DNA of 21,884 nucleotides from JAAZIN01 sp033809435 (lineage in GTDB: Bacteria; Bacillota; Dethiobacteria; DTU022). A program made the translations under genes and the position numbers. The DNA is taken from NCBI GenBank assembly GCA_033809435.1, contig JAPXLS010000013.1:1-21884 (forward strand). The letters run 5' to 3'. The notes under the pieces are model-generated. The model saw nothing but the letters and a program-made list of their open reading frames with translations. It was not told the DNA's origin and made no database searches. Positions 1 through 7,600 of this stretch are shown here, piece by piece (the first letter of the stretch is position 1; each line of letters begins with the position of its first letter).

Positions 1-793
1 GGCGGATATGGTTGATGATCCCGAGCTTCTGGAGCTGGTGGAGATGGAGGTCAGGGATCGCCTTTCCGAGTATGATTTTCCCGGCGACGACACTCCCATT
101 ATAACCGGTTCTGCGCTCAAGGCTCTGGAGTGCGGCTGCGGATCGCGCGACTGCGCGGCCTGTGGGCCCATCTGGGAGCTGATGGATGCCGTGGACAGCT
201 ACATTCCTTTGCCCGAGCGGGACAAGGATAAGCCTTTCCTCATGCCCATAGAGGATGTATTTTCCATTACCGGCCGCGGCACGGTGGTTACGGGCAGGGT
301 GGACCGCGGGACCATCAAGACGGGCGATGAGGTTGAGATTGTCGGTTTTGACGAGCGTTCGCGCAAGACCGTAGCTACCGGTGTGGAGATGTTCCGCAAG
401 ATTCTGGATCAGGCTGAAGCGGGTGACAACATCGGCGTGCTTCTGCGCGGCATTGATCGTGAGTCCGTGGAGCGGGGCCAGGTTCTGGCCAAACCCGGCA
501 GCATCAAGCCTCTGACGAAGTTCAAGGCCCAGGTTTATGTTTTGAAGAAGGAAGAGGGCGGGCGCCACACGCCGTTCTTCCAGGGCTACCGGCCCCAGTT
601 CTACGTGCGGACCACAGACGTGACGGGCAATATCACCCTTCCCGCCGGCGTGGAGATGGTTATGCCCGGTGATGACATCAACATGGATATTGAGCTGATC
701 ACCCCGGTGGCCATCGAGACGGGGCTGCGTTTTGCCATCCGCGAAGGAGGCCGCACCGTGGGCGCCGGCGTGGTCACGGAGGTAACGGAGTAA
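1..793 (+). CDS. tuf: Elongation factor Tu, first copy, 5' end cut by window
   Basis: EF-Tu is the GTPase that brings aminoacyl-tRNA to the ribosomal A site. The reading frame is open from base 2 and ends at TAA 791-793. It corresponds to residues 138-400 of the complete copy at 15588-16790, so the G1 loop, the switch regions and DCPGH are outside the window, and only the end of the NKAD motif is present. Visible here are the SAL guanine-binding motif, a cysteine-rich insert (CGCGSRDCAAC), and beta-barrel domains 2 and 3 to the end. It differs from the complete copy at four bases (61, 94, 154, 165). Three are silent; base 165 makes Gly where the other copy has Ala192. A terminator follows directly, so rpmG is probably transcribed separately. 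Seen: sequence and truncation. Known: the family role. Confidence 0.97.
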   Translation, partial: ADMVDDPELLELVEMEVRDRLSEYDFPGDDTPIITGSALKALECGCGSRDCAACGPIWELMDAVDSYIPLPERDKDKPFLMPIEDVFSITGRGTVVTGRVDRGTIKTGDEVEIVGFDERSRKTVATGVEMFRKILDQAEAGDNIGVLLRGIDRESVERGQVLAKPGSIKPLTKFKAQVYVLKKEEGGRHTPFFQGYRPQFYVRTTDVTGNITLPAGVEMVMPGDDINMDIELITPVAIETGLRFAIREGGRTVGAGVVTEVTE

Positions 794-810
794 AACTCTG
801 AAACATTTGG

Positions 811-846
811 GGGGCGGGGGTCAGGCTGCCCGCCCCTTTGTTGTGT
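811..846 (+). terminator. Intrinsic terminator after tuf
   Basis: An 8-bp GC stem, GGGGCGGG (811-818) with CCCGCCCC (829-836), encloses a 10-base loop and is followed by the T-rich run TTTGTTGTGT. It lies 17 bases after the tuf stop and before the next promoter. The T-run is interrupted, so termination may be incomplete. Confidence 0.75.
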
Positions 847-862
847 CCGGGTGGAACCTTTA

Positions 863-892
863 TTGACAGGCCCGTCCGGTTTATGGTAGATT
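863..892 (+). promoter_or_regulatory. Promoter for rpmG-secE-nusG
   Basis: A perfect -35 TTGACA (863-868) is followed after 18 bases by TAGATT (887-892), which is preceded by TG at 884-885 (extended -10). Transcription would start near 899, just upstream of the rpmG ribosome binding site. It lies directly after the tuf terminator. Sequence prediction only. Confidence 0.65.
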
Positions 893-915
893 GGGATGCA
901 TGGAAGGTGGATAAT

Positions 916-1065
916 ATGCGTGTAACTGTACATCTGGCCTGTACGCAGTGTCAGGAGAGAAACTACAGCAGCAGGAAGAACAAGAAAAACAATCCCGAAC
1001 GGCTGGAAATGAAGAAATATTGTTCGCGCTGCAAAGCGCACACGCTGCATAAGGAAACAAAGTAG
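916..1065 (+). CDS. rpmG: 50S ribosomal protein L33 (bL33)
   Basis: A 49-residue basic protein of the large subunit near the E site. It is the usual length and carries a zinc-ribbon pattern: C9-x2-C12 near the N terminus and C36-x2-C39 near the C terminus, so this is the zinc-binding form. I chose ATG 916 because the protein then begins MRVTVHLACTQC, as L33 does, and a purine-rich site (AAGGTGG, 904-910) lies 5 bases upstream. The frame is open further upstream to 838, but that stretch covers the promoter. The gene precedes secE by 50 bases, the common rpmG-secE-nusG order. No tRNA-Trp lies between them. Confidence 0.95.
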   Translation: MRVTVHLACTQCQERNYSSRKNKKNNPERLEMKKYCSRCKAHTLHKETK

Positions 1066-1115
1066 GCAACCCAGGCGCAGAAAATATTTTATGGTCCGGG
1101 AAGGATTATTGCTTT

Positions 1116-1310
1116 ATGAAAATATTAAACAGATTGGTCAAATACCTGCGTGAGGTGCGCCTGGAGCTGAAAAAAGTTCAATGGCCCAGCAGGAGAGAAT
1201 TTACCGTATATACAGGGGTAGTTGTTTTTGCCGTGCTGCTTTTCGGCATTATTTTCTGGGGGCTGGACACCATATTTTTGGCGATTTTACGTTTGGTTAC
1301 ACACATTTAA
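1116..1310 (+). CDS. secE: Preprotein translocase subunit SecE
   Basis: SecE is the small membrane subunit that clamps SecY in the SecYEG protein-export channel. The 64-residue product has the single-span form typical of Gram-positive bacteria: an amphipathic basic helix (about residues 1-20), the family motif VQWPSR (21-26), and one hydrophobic membrane segment (about 30-58). ATG 1116 has a GGGAAGGA site about 10 bases upstream. It lies between rpmG and nusG, its usual place. Confidence 0.95.
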   Translation: MKILNRLVKYLREVRLELKKVQWPSRREFTVYTGVVVFAVLLFGIIFWGLDTIFLAILRLVTHI

Positions 1311-1367
1311 AGAGCCCTATTTTGCTGAAGGAGTGAGAAGCGGAGGGTTTAAGGACTCTTCTTTTAC

Positions 1368-1922
1368 ATGGAAACGCAAACGGATACGGAAACCTCGGCA
1401 AAGAAATGGTATGTAATTCATACCTATGCCGGCTATGAAAACAGGGTAGAGACCAACCTGGCCCGCCGGGTGGAATCAATGAATATGAAAGATCGTATTT
1501 TCAGAATTCTGGTTCCCACCGAGAAAGAGATCACCAGCAAGGGCGGCAAAAAAAAGACTGTGGAAAAAAAGGTCTACCCCGGTTATGTCATGGTAGAGAT
1601 GATGCTGGACGATGATTCCTGGTCCGTGGTCCGCAACACTCCGGGCGTCACCGGTTTTGTGGGGCCCGGTTCCAAACCGGTCTCCTTGAGCGAGAAGGAA
1701 ATTAACCGGATCATGCGCCAGATGGGTATGGCTGCGGAAGGCAAACCGCGCATAGACTTCGAGGTAGGCCAGGTTGTTCGCGTCATCAGCGGGCCCTTCA
1801 AAAATTTTGAGGGGACTGTTGAGGAGATACATCAGGAAAAGGGCACAGTCAAGGTTTTAGTATCCATGTTTGGACGGGAAACTCCCGTTGAACTGGGGTT
1901 CCACCAGGTTGAAAAATACTAG
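1368..1922 (+). CDS. nusG: Transcription termination/antitermination factor NusG
   Basis: NusG binds the RNA polymerase clamp, affects pausing and elongation, and can link polymerase to Rho or the ribosome. The 184-residue product has an N-terminal NGN domain (about 12-110, with WYVIHTYAGYE and PGYV at 71-74) and a C-terminal KOW domain (about 131-184, FEVGQVVRVISGPFKNFEG). A short acidic, Thr-rich extension (METQTDTET) precedes the NGN domain. ATG 1368 is the only start possible, since an in-frame stop lies at 1350-1352. Its ribosome binding site is weak or distant: AAGGA ends 12 bases upstream, and a stronger GGAGGG lies 20 bases upstream. It sits 29 bases before rplK. Confidence 0.97.
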   Translation: METQTDTETSAKKWYVIHTYAGYENRVETNLARRVESMNMKDRIFRILVPTEKEITSKGGKKKTVEKKVYPGYVMVEMMLDDDSWSVVRNTPGVTGFVGPGSKPVSLSEKEINRIMRQMGMAAEGKPRIDFEVGQVVRVISGPFKNFEGTVEEIHQEKGTVKVLVSMFGRETPVELGFHQVEKY

Positions 1923-1951
1923 GCGTTAGCGACCGCCCGGGAGGAAGTATT

Positions 1952-2383
1952 ATGGCGAGGAAGAAAAAAATTATAGGCATGGCCAAACTGCAGATACCGG
2001 CGGGCAAGGCAACACCTGCGCCCCCCGTTGGACCGGCGCTGGGTCAGCACGCCGTGAATATCATGGGCTTTTGCAAGGAGTTCAACGAGAGAACGGCAAA
2101 GGACGCCGGGCTGATCATCCCCGTGGAGATCACGGTTTATGAGGATCGCTCCTTTACCTTTATTACCAAAACGCCGCCCGCTTCCGTTTTGCTAAAAAAA
2201 GCGGCGGGATTGGAGAAGGCATCGGGCGAACCCAACCGGGAGAAGGTGGCAACGGTGCCGCGGGCAAAGGTCATGGAGATAGCAAAAACTAAAATGGAAG
2301 ATCTGAACACCGATGATCTCGAGGCAGCTACAAGGATTATCGAAGGGACCGCCCGGAGCATGGGTATAATCGTCGGGCCCTAG
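1952..2383 (+). CDS. rplK: 50S ribosomal protein L11 (uL11)
   Basis: L11 binds 23S rRNA in the GTPase-associated centre and is needed for factor-dependent GTP hydrolysis and the RelA response. The 143-residue product is full length. The N-terminal domain has the proline-rich, thiostrepton-region segment PPVGPALGQHAVNIM (24-38). The C-terminal rRNA-binding domain ends with GTARSMGI (132-139). ATG 1952 has GGGAGGAA at 1939-1946. It pairs with rplA 80 bases downstream as the L11-L1 unit. Confidence 0.98.
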   Translation: MARKKKIIGMAKLQIPAGKATPAPPVGPALGQHAVNIMGFCKEFNERTAKDAGLIIPVEITVYEDRSFTFITKTPPASVLLKKAAGLEKASGEPNREKVATVPRAKVMEIAKTKMEDLNTDDLEAATRIIEGTARSMGIIVGP

Positions 2384-2387
2384 GCTC

Positions 2388-2417
2388 TTGATCCGGGCGC
2401 AGTTTGAAAAATACAAT
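2388..2417 (+). promoter_or_regulatory. Possible internal promoter before rplA
   Basis: TTGATC (2388-2393, four of six to consensus) and TACAAT (2412-2417, five of six) are separated by 18 bases in the 80-base rplK-rplA gap. The fit is fair, but a chance match is possible, and upstream transcription would also reach rplA. Confidence 0.35.
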
Positions 2418-2448
2418 GTGGGAGGGTTTTGAACCCGCCGGCACCACA
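2417..2448 (+). promoter_or_regulatory. Two-stem RNA hairpin before rplA
   Basis: The outer stem TGTGG/CCACA (2417-2421 with 2444-2448) and inner stem GGGTT/AACCC (2424-2428 with 2432-2436) are joined by an asymmetric internal loop (2 and 7 bases). The rplA ribosome binding site AGGAGG begins at 2448, so the outer stem touches it. L1 is known to repress the L11-L1 message by binding a two-helix RNA. Assigning this hairpin that role is inference. Confidence 0.4.
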
Positions 2449-2463
2449 GGAGGCTAACAGGAA

Positions 2464-3168
2464 ATGTCAGGTCATGGAAAGAAATATTACGATGCAAGGA
2501 AGCAAATCGATCGCGAAGAGCGCTATGATCCGGAGGCGGCCCTTGAAATGGTGAAAGAATACAGCCGGGCTTCTTTTGACGAGACTGTTGAACTTGCCGT
2601 TCGCCTGGGAGTGAACCCGAAGCATGCTGACCAGCAGGTCCGGGGAGCGGTGGTGCTGCCCCACGGCACCGGCAAGAGCGTGCGGGTCCTTGTTTTTGCC
2701 AAGGGGGAGAAGGTCAAGGAGGCCGAATCTGCAGGAGCCGATATTGTTGGCGGTGAAGAGATGGCCGAGAAGATCCAGGGCGGCTGGCTTGAATTTGATG
2801 TGGCCGTGGCTACCCCTGATATGATGAGTACGGTGGGCAAGCTGGGCAAAATACTGGGTCCGCGCGGTCTGATGCCCAACCCCAAGAGCGGTACTGTTAC
2901 CTTTGATATCAGCAGGGCTGTCGAGGAGATCAAGGCCGGTAAGGTTGAATTTCGCGCCGAGAAGGCCGGCAATGTCCATGTACCCATTGGAAAGGTTTCT
3001 TTTGCACCCGAAAAGCTGCGTGAAAACTTTTACAGTGTTATTGAAGCCCTGTTAAAGGCGAGGCCGCCGGCGGCTAAAGGGCAGTATCTCAGGGCCATCA
3101 GTGTAAGCTCGACCATGGGACCGGGGATCAAGGTCAGTCCTCAAAAAGCGGCCGATCTGGGCAGGTAG
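2464..3168 (+). CDS. rplA: 50S ribosomal protein L1 (uL1)
   Basis: L1 forms the mobile stalk that moves deacylated tRNA out of the E site, and in many bacteria it represses its own operon. The 234-residue product is full length. The family signature LGPRGLMPNPKSGT is at 131-144, just after ATPDMM, in the second domain. ATG 2464 follows a strong AGGAGG (2448-2453) by 10 bases. The 235 bases after the stop hold the L10 leader. Confidence 0.98.
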   Translation: MSGHGKKYYDARKQIDREERYDPEAALEMVKEYSRASFDETVELAVRLGVNPKHADQQVRGAVVLPHGTGKSVRVLVFAKGEKVKEAESAGADIVGGEEMAEKIQGGWLEFDVAVATPDMMSTVGKLGKILGPRGLMPNPKSGTVTFDISRAVEEIKAGKVEFRAEKAGNVHVPIGKVSFAPEKLRENFYSVIEALLKARPPAAKGQYLRAISVSSTMGPGIKVSPQKAADLGR

Positions 3169-3203
3169 AAACCGGATCAGCGTTTTTGGCAGCTGAATAA
3201 AAA

Positions 3204-3350
3204 AGGTTGCCGTTTTTACCGATTCCGTAGACAGCAGGTACGCCATGTTTAATGGCCCCGGGGGCCGCCTGCCGAGGAAAAGAGCCGGCGCCTGCCGGGT
3301 GATGGAGGCGTGCGGTGAGGCTTTTCCTTCACGGAAAGCCTTATTTTTTT
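3204..3350 (+). ncRNA. Ribosomal protein L10 leader (autoregulatory mRNA element)
   Basis: The stretch between rplA and rplJ has the conserved core of the L10 leader: CCGTAGACAGCAGG on the 5' side (ending 3238) and CCTGCCGAGG on the 3' side (from 3268). GCAGG (3234-3238) pairs with CCTGC (3268-3272), and GCCAT/ATGGC (3242-3246 with 3252-3256) forms an inner hairpin. The flanking AGACA and CGAGG form the purine-rich kink-type junction that the L10-L12 complex binds in this family. A second CCTGCCG at 3291-3297 could compete for the same partner. An intrinsic terminator ends the element, so control is probably by attenuation. Boundaries are approximate. Confidence 0.8.
3318..3350 (+). terminator. 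Attenuator terminator upstream of rplJ
   Basis: The stem AGGCTTTTCC/GGAAAGCCT (3318-3341) has one bulged T and a short TTCAC loop, followed by TATTTTTTT to 3350. It lies inside the L10 leader, 53 bases before the rplJ start. That position fits attenuation of rplJ-rplL by excess L10-L12 rather than the end of a unit. Confidence 0.75.
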
Positions 3351-3388
3351 GTAAAAGTGCCATTACATGCTCCTGGCCGGGGTACATG

Positions 3389-3398
3389 AGGGGGGTGA
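3389..3398 (+). promoter_or_regulatory. Ribosome binding site that fixes the rplJ start
   Basis: AGGGGGGTGA closely matches the anti-16S sequence and lies 5 bases before TTG 3404. The in-frame ATG at 3386 overlaps this site and so cannot use it. Confidence 0.7.
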
Positions 3399-3403
3399 AA
3401 GAG

Positions 3404-3928
3404 TTGATTACCAGAAAAGCCAAAGAGAAATTTGTTGAAGAGATTGCCGGTGAACTGAAGGATGCCGATCTGATTATCGTTGCCGATTACCGCGGTCTTG
3501 ATGTGGCCGGGGCTACGGATCTGCGTCGCCGTTTGAAGGCTGAACAGTGCAGCTACCGTGTGGTGAAAAACACCCTCACCAGGCTGGCTTGCCAAAAAAT
3601 CGGCCTTGACGGACTCGAAACCTATCTGGAAGGCCCTACCGCCATAGCCTATACCAGCGCCGATCCTGTCGGTGCGGCGCGGGTGTTTCTTGAATTCGGC
3701 CGGGAACACGAAGCGCTTTCCGTCAAGGGAGGGCTTCTGTCGGGGCAGCCCCTTGACCAGGCCCAGGTCAAGGCGCTGGGGGAGATACCGCCCCGTGAGA
3801 TCCTGCTGGCCCAGGTTTGCGGAGCTTTCCAGGCCCCCATGGTGGGGCTGGTGCATGCGCTTGCGGGCAATATTCGCATGCTGGTTTATGCCCTCGACGC
3901 TGTGCGCCGCTCCAGGGAGGCCGCCTAG
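3404..3928 (+). CDS. rplJ: 50S ribosomal protein L10 (uL10)
   Basis: L10 is the base of the ribosomal stalk: its N-terminal domain binds 23S rRNA and its C-terminal helix carries L7/L12 dimers. With TTG 3404 the product has 174 residues, normal for the family, and begins MITRKAKEKFVEEIAGEL. DYRGL is at 28-32, with VKNTL about 25 residues later. The frame is open upstream to ATG 3245, but that stretch overlaps the L10 leader and attenuator and does not look like L10. The L12-binding helix is at the C-terminal end (ALAGNIRMLVYALDAV). rplL follows after 45 bases. Confidence 0.95.
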   Translation: MITRKAKEKFVEEIAGELKDADLIIVADYRGLDVAGATDLRRRLKAEQCSYRVVKNTLTRLACQKIGLDGLETYLEGPTAIAYTSADPVGAARVFLEFGREHEALSVKGGLLSGQPLDQAQVKALGEIPPREILLAQVCGAFQAPMVGLVHALAGNIRMLVYALDAVRRSREAA

Positions 3929-3973
3929 AGGAGCAGAATTCTAAAAATAGATCGATCAAAAGGAGAAGATTGC

Positions 3974-4351
3974 ATGTCCAAGGTTAACGAGATTATGGAA
4001 ATTGTAAAGGGTATGACTGTCATCGAGCTGTCAGAGCTGGTCAAGGCGCTTGAGGAGGAGTTCGGGGTCAGCGCTTCCGCTCCCATGGCCGCCATGGCAG
4101 TCCCCGCCGGGGGTCAGGCCGAAGCGGCAGAGGAAGAGAAGGATGAATTCGACGTTGTTTTGACGGGGCCGGGCGAAAAGAAGATCCAGGTGATCAAGGT
4201 TGTTCGTGAGATTACCGGTTTGGGTCTCAAGGAAGCCAAGGAACTCGTGGACAACGCTCCAAAGCCCGTGAAAGAGAAGGTCGGCAAGGAAGAGGCGGAA
4301 GCGGTAAAAGCCAAGATCGAAGAGGCCGGGGGCTCTGTAGAGCTGAAATAG
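3974..4351 (+). CDS. rplL: 50S ribosomal protein L7/L12 (bL12)
   Basis: L7/L12 is the multicopy stalk protein that recruits translational GTPases and stimulates their GTP hydrolysis. The 125-residue product shows the N-terminal dimerisation domain (1-33), an Ala/Pro/Gly/Glu-rich hinge (about 34-55), and the factor-binding C-terminal domain (56-125) with the signature GLGLKEAKELVDNAP. ATG 3974 follows AAAAGGAGA at ordinary spacing. Coupling with rplJ allows several L12 per L10, and both lie under the leader upstream. Confidence 0.98.
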   Translation: MSKVNEIMEIVKGMTVIELSELVKALEEEFGVSASAPMAAMAVPAGGQAEAAEEEKDEFDVVLTGPGEKKIQVIKVVREITGLGLKEAKELVDNAPKPVKEKVGKEEAEAVKAKIEEAGGSVELK

Positions 4352-4360
4352 CGTCAGGGA

Positions 4361-4381
4361 GCCCGCTCCGCCGGGGCGGGC
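4361..4381 (+). terminator. GC-rich hairpin after rplL (weak terminator or processing site)
   Basis: GCCCGCTCC and GGGGCGGGC form a 9-bp stem (one T-G wobble) around a 3-base loop, 9 bases after the rplL stop. No T-run follows at once; the next are TTTT about 8 bases on and nine Ts at 4408-4416. It could reduce read-through into rpoB or guide mRNA processing, as seen between rplL and rpoB in other bacteria. Confidence 0.5.
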
Positions 4382-4425
4382 CATACCCTTTTATACTTCC
4401 CCTGTCATTTTTTTTTCAAAAGTAT

Positions 4426-4454
4426 TTGACAGCCCAAAGCAGATGTGATAACAT
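4426..4454 (+). promoter_or_regulatory. Promoter for rpoB-rpoC
   Basis: A perfect -35 TTGACA (4426-4431), a 17-base spacer, and -10 TAACAT (4449-4454) preceded by TG (4446-4447). The predicted start is near 4461, giving an untranslated leader of about 150 bases before rpoB. In the rest of this 263-base gap I see only an exact TATAAT at 4503-4508 without a spaced -35, and a 24-codon ORF at 4461-4535. Confidence 0.65.
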
Positions 4455-4614
4455 CTCAAGATGGCTAGGATTGTAGACAGTACGCCAGGTTTTGATCTTC
4501 AGTATAATTGTATGCCCAAAAGGAAACAATATTAGAATGCCTATTCGTTTTTTCAGGCCAGGCTTCCGGCTGGATTCATCTAACAACCAGGTCTAGGGGG
4601 AGTGATTTCTTTAT

Positions 4615-7600
4615 ATGTCTATTCAGATTGCCTCTGGCGTGAGGGAACGGCGGAGTTACGCCCGGATTCAAGAGGTTCTCGACCTTCCCAACTTGATTGA
4701 TGTTCAGCGCAGTTCATACGACTGGTTTCTCCAGAACGGTCTAAATGAAATTTTCAGGGATATTTCCCCCATCAAGGATTTTACCGGTAATCTGGTCCTG
4801 GAAATATTCAATTATTCTCTTGGTGAACCGAAGTATTCCGTGGATGAATGCAAGGAGAGGGACGCTACCTACGCTGTTCCCATAAAGGTCAATGTTCGCC
4901 TGATCAACCAGGAAACAGGGGAGGTCAAGGAGCAGGAAGTATTCATGGGCGACTTTCCCAAAATGACCGACAACGGCACCTTTATCATTAACGGGGCGGA
5001 GCGGGTTATAGTCAGCCAGCTGGTGCGCTCCCCGGGGGTTTATTTTGACAAGAAGCCCGATCCCACGGGAGCCACGGGCAAGGAACTGGTCAGCGCCACC
5101 ATTATCCCCAACCGGGGGACCTGGCTGGAGTTTGAAACCGACGTCAATGACGGTATTTTTGTTAAAATTGATCGAACCCGCAAGCTGCTGGTGACTGTAC
5201 TTCTCCGGGCCATAGGCTACGGTACAAACCAGGAGATTCTCGATCTGTATGATCATGACCCCCGGATTCTGGCTTTGCTGGAAAAGGATCACACAGATTC
5301 CGAGGAGAGCGGGCTGCTGGAGATATATAAAAGGCTGCGCCCCGGCGAGCCGCTGAACATCGACAATGCCCGTTCGCTTTTTGAATCCTTATTTTTTGAC
5401 GGCCGCCGCTACGATTTTGCGCAGGTGGGCCGTTACAAAGTAAACAAAAAATTTTCAATGGTCAATTGCCTTTCCGGAGCCGAACTGGCCGCCGATCTTC
5501 TTGACCCCCATACCGGGAAAGTGCTTTTCCCCGAGGGAACGGTTGTAGATGAAGAAGCGGCGCGGCGAATGGATGAGCTTGGCATATGCAGGGCTCTGAT
5601 CAAGCATCGCAGCGGGGCCTGCCTGATAATTGGCAATGGGAATGTGGATCCGGAGACCAAGTACCTGGTTCCCTCCGATATTGTGGCTGCGGTCAGCTAT
5701 ATTCTCAATCTCATGGATGGGCTCGGGGAGGCCGATGATATCGACCATCTGGGCAACCGGCGCCTGCGCGGTGTCGGTGAGCTGCTCCAGAACCAGTTCA
5801 GGATTGGCCTATCAAGAATGGAGCGGGTAGTCAGGGAAAGGATGACCATACAGGATGTTGATGCCATTACTCCGCAGGCTTTGATCAATATCAGGCCGGT
5901 CATCGCATCGATAAAGGAATTCTTCGGCAGCAGCCAGCTTTCTCAGTTCATGGATCAGACCAACCCCCTGACCGAGCTGACCCACAAGCGGCGGCTCAGT
6001 GCGCTGGGGCCGGGCGGTTTGAGCCGCGAACGGGCCGGTTTCGAGGTTCGCGATGTGCACCATTCGCACTACGGGCGGGTTTGTCCCATCGAGACGCCGG
6101 AAGGACCGAACATCGGCCTTATCGGTTCGCTGAGCACCTTTGCCCGGATCAACAACTACGGTTTCATTGAAACCCCTTACCGGAGAGTGATCAAGGAGGA
6201 GGGGAGGGTTACCCCGGAAATTGTCTACCTGACAGCTGATGACGAAGACAAGTATGCCATTGCCCAGGCCAACGCTGAACTGGACGAAAATGGCTGCTTT
6301 GTCGGAAACAGGATTACCTGCCGCTATCAATATGATACCGTGCTGCGGAAGCCCAATGAAATTGATTATATGGACGTTTCACCCAAGCAGCTGGTCAGTG
6401 TGGCCACGGCGCTGATTCCATTTCTTGAAAATGACGATGCCAACCGGGCCCTGATGGGCGCGAATATGCAGCGGCAAGCGGTGCCGCTCCTGCAAACGGA
6501 GGCGCCGCTGGTGGGGACAGGGCTGGAGCAGAAGGTGGCCTATGATTCGGGCGCCGTCGTTGTCTGCCGGGCCGGGGGCGAAGTGATCAGGGTCACCTCC
6601 ACGGAGATCATTATTCGCCGGGATGAGGATTCTGACAGGCCGAATTACAGGATCAACGGCCGCACCGGGGAGAAATTTGAGGCGGGCCGCTCATCCTGGG
6701 GCAACAGCGGTCTCGATATCTATACACTGCAGAAATTTAAGCGTTCCAACCAGGGGACCTGTATCAACCAGCATCCCATTGTCACCAGGGGCCAGAGGGT
6801 CAGTGCAGGTGAGGTCATTGTCGACGGTGCCTGTACCAACCGGGGCGAGCTGGCCCTGGGCCGCAATGTGCTCACCGCCTTCCTGCCCTGGGAGGGCTAC
6901 AATTACGAAGATGCTATCCTGCTGAGCGAGAAGCTGGTTCAGGATGATGTTTTTACTTCAATTCACATCGAGGAATACGAGTCGGAAGCCAGGGATACCA
7001 AGCTTGGTCCCGAGGAGATTACCCGCGATATACCGAACGTGGGCGAGGAAGCCCTGCGAGACCTCGATGCGGAGGGGATTGTCCGGATCGGTGCAGAGGT
7101 GCGCTCCGGTGATATCCTGGTAGGCAAGGTTACGCCAAAGGGTGAAACGGAGCTTACCGCCGAGGAGAGGCTTCTCCGGGCCATTTTTGGGGAGAAGGCC
7201 CGGGAGGTCCGGGATACGTCGCTGCGGGTGCCGCACGGCGAATCGGGTATTGTTGTTGATGTAAAGGTTTTTACCCGCGAGGCCGGAGACGAGCTTTCCC
7301 CCGGCGTCAATCAGCTGGTGCGCGTTTATGTAGCCCAGAAGAGAAAAATATCCGAAGGCGACAAGATGGCGGGACGCCACGGCAACAAGGGGGTCATCGC
7401 CCGGATTCTGCCCGAAGAGGATATGCCCTTTTTACCCGATGGAAGGCCTGTTGAGATTGTCCTGAACCCGCTGGGGGTTCCCTCGCGCATGAATATCGGC
7501 CAGGTCCTGGAGACCCATCTGGGCTGGGCGGCGAAAACGCTGGGGATCTACATTGCCTCTCCCGTGTTTGACGGAGCGGTGGAAAATGATGTTTTTGCCG

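Larger units (their letters stand above)
1..5887 (+). repeat. Direct repeat, first copy (5,887 bp)
   Basis: This segment recurs at 15998-21884 with a constant offset of 15,997 bases. It covers tuf (3' part), rpmG, secE, nusG, rplK, rplA, rplJ, rplL and the first 424 codons of rpoB. I found four mismatches, at 61 (C/T), 94 (T/C), 154 (C/T) and 165 (G/C), and none after 165. Both ends of the repeat are window edges, so its true length cannot be seen. Confidence 0.95.

Noticed and set aside
1066..1115. tRNA-Trp gene between rpmG and secE
   Set aside because: Many bacteria have one here, but the gap is only 50 bases, too short for a tRNA.
3245..3403. N-terminal extension of L10 or a leader peptide
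   Set aside because: The frame is open, but it overlaps the structured L10 leader and terminator, has no L10 similarity, and the ribosome binding site at 3389-3398 points to TTG 3404.
4461..4535. 24-codon ORF in the rpoB leader as a regulatory peptide
   Set aside because: The ATG falls at the predicted transcript start, so there is no room for a ribosome binding site, and the peptide shows no repeated codons typical of attenuation.
5941..6000. Rifampicin- or streptomycin-resistance substitutions
   Set aside because: The RpoB positions equivalent to E. coli D516, H526, R529 and S531, and the S12 lysines (43, 44 and 88, counting Met), are all the usual sensitive-type residues.
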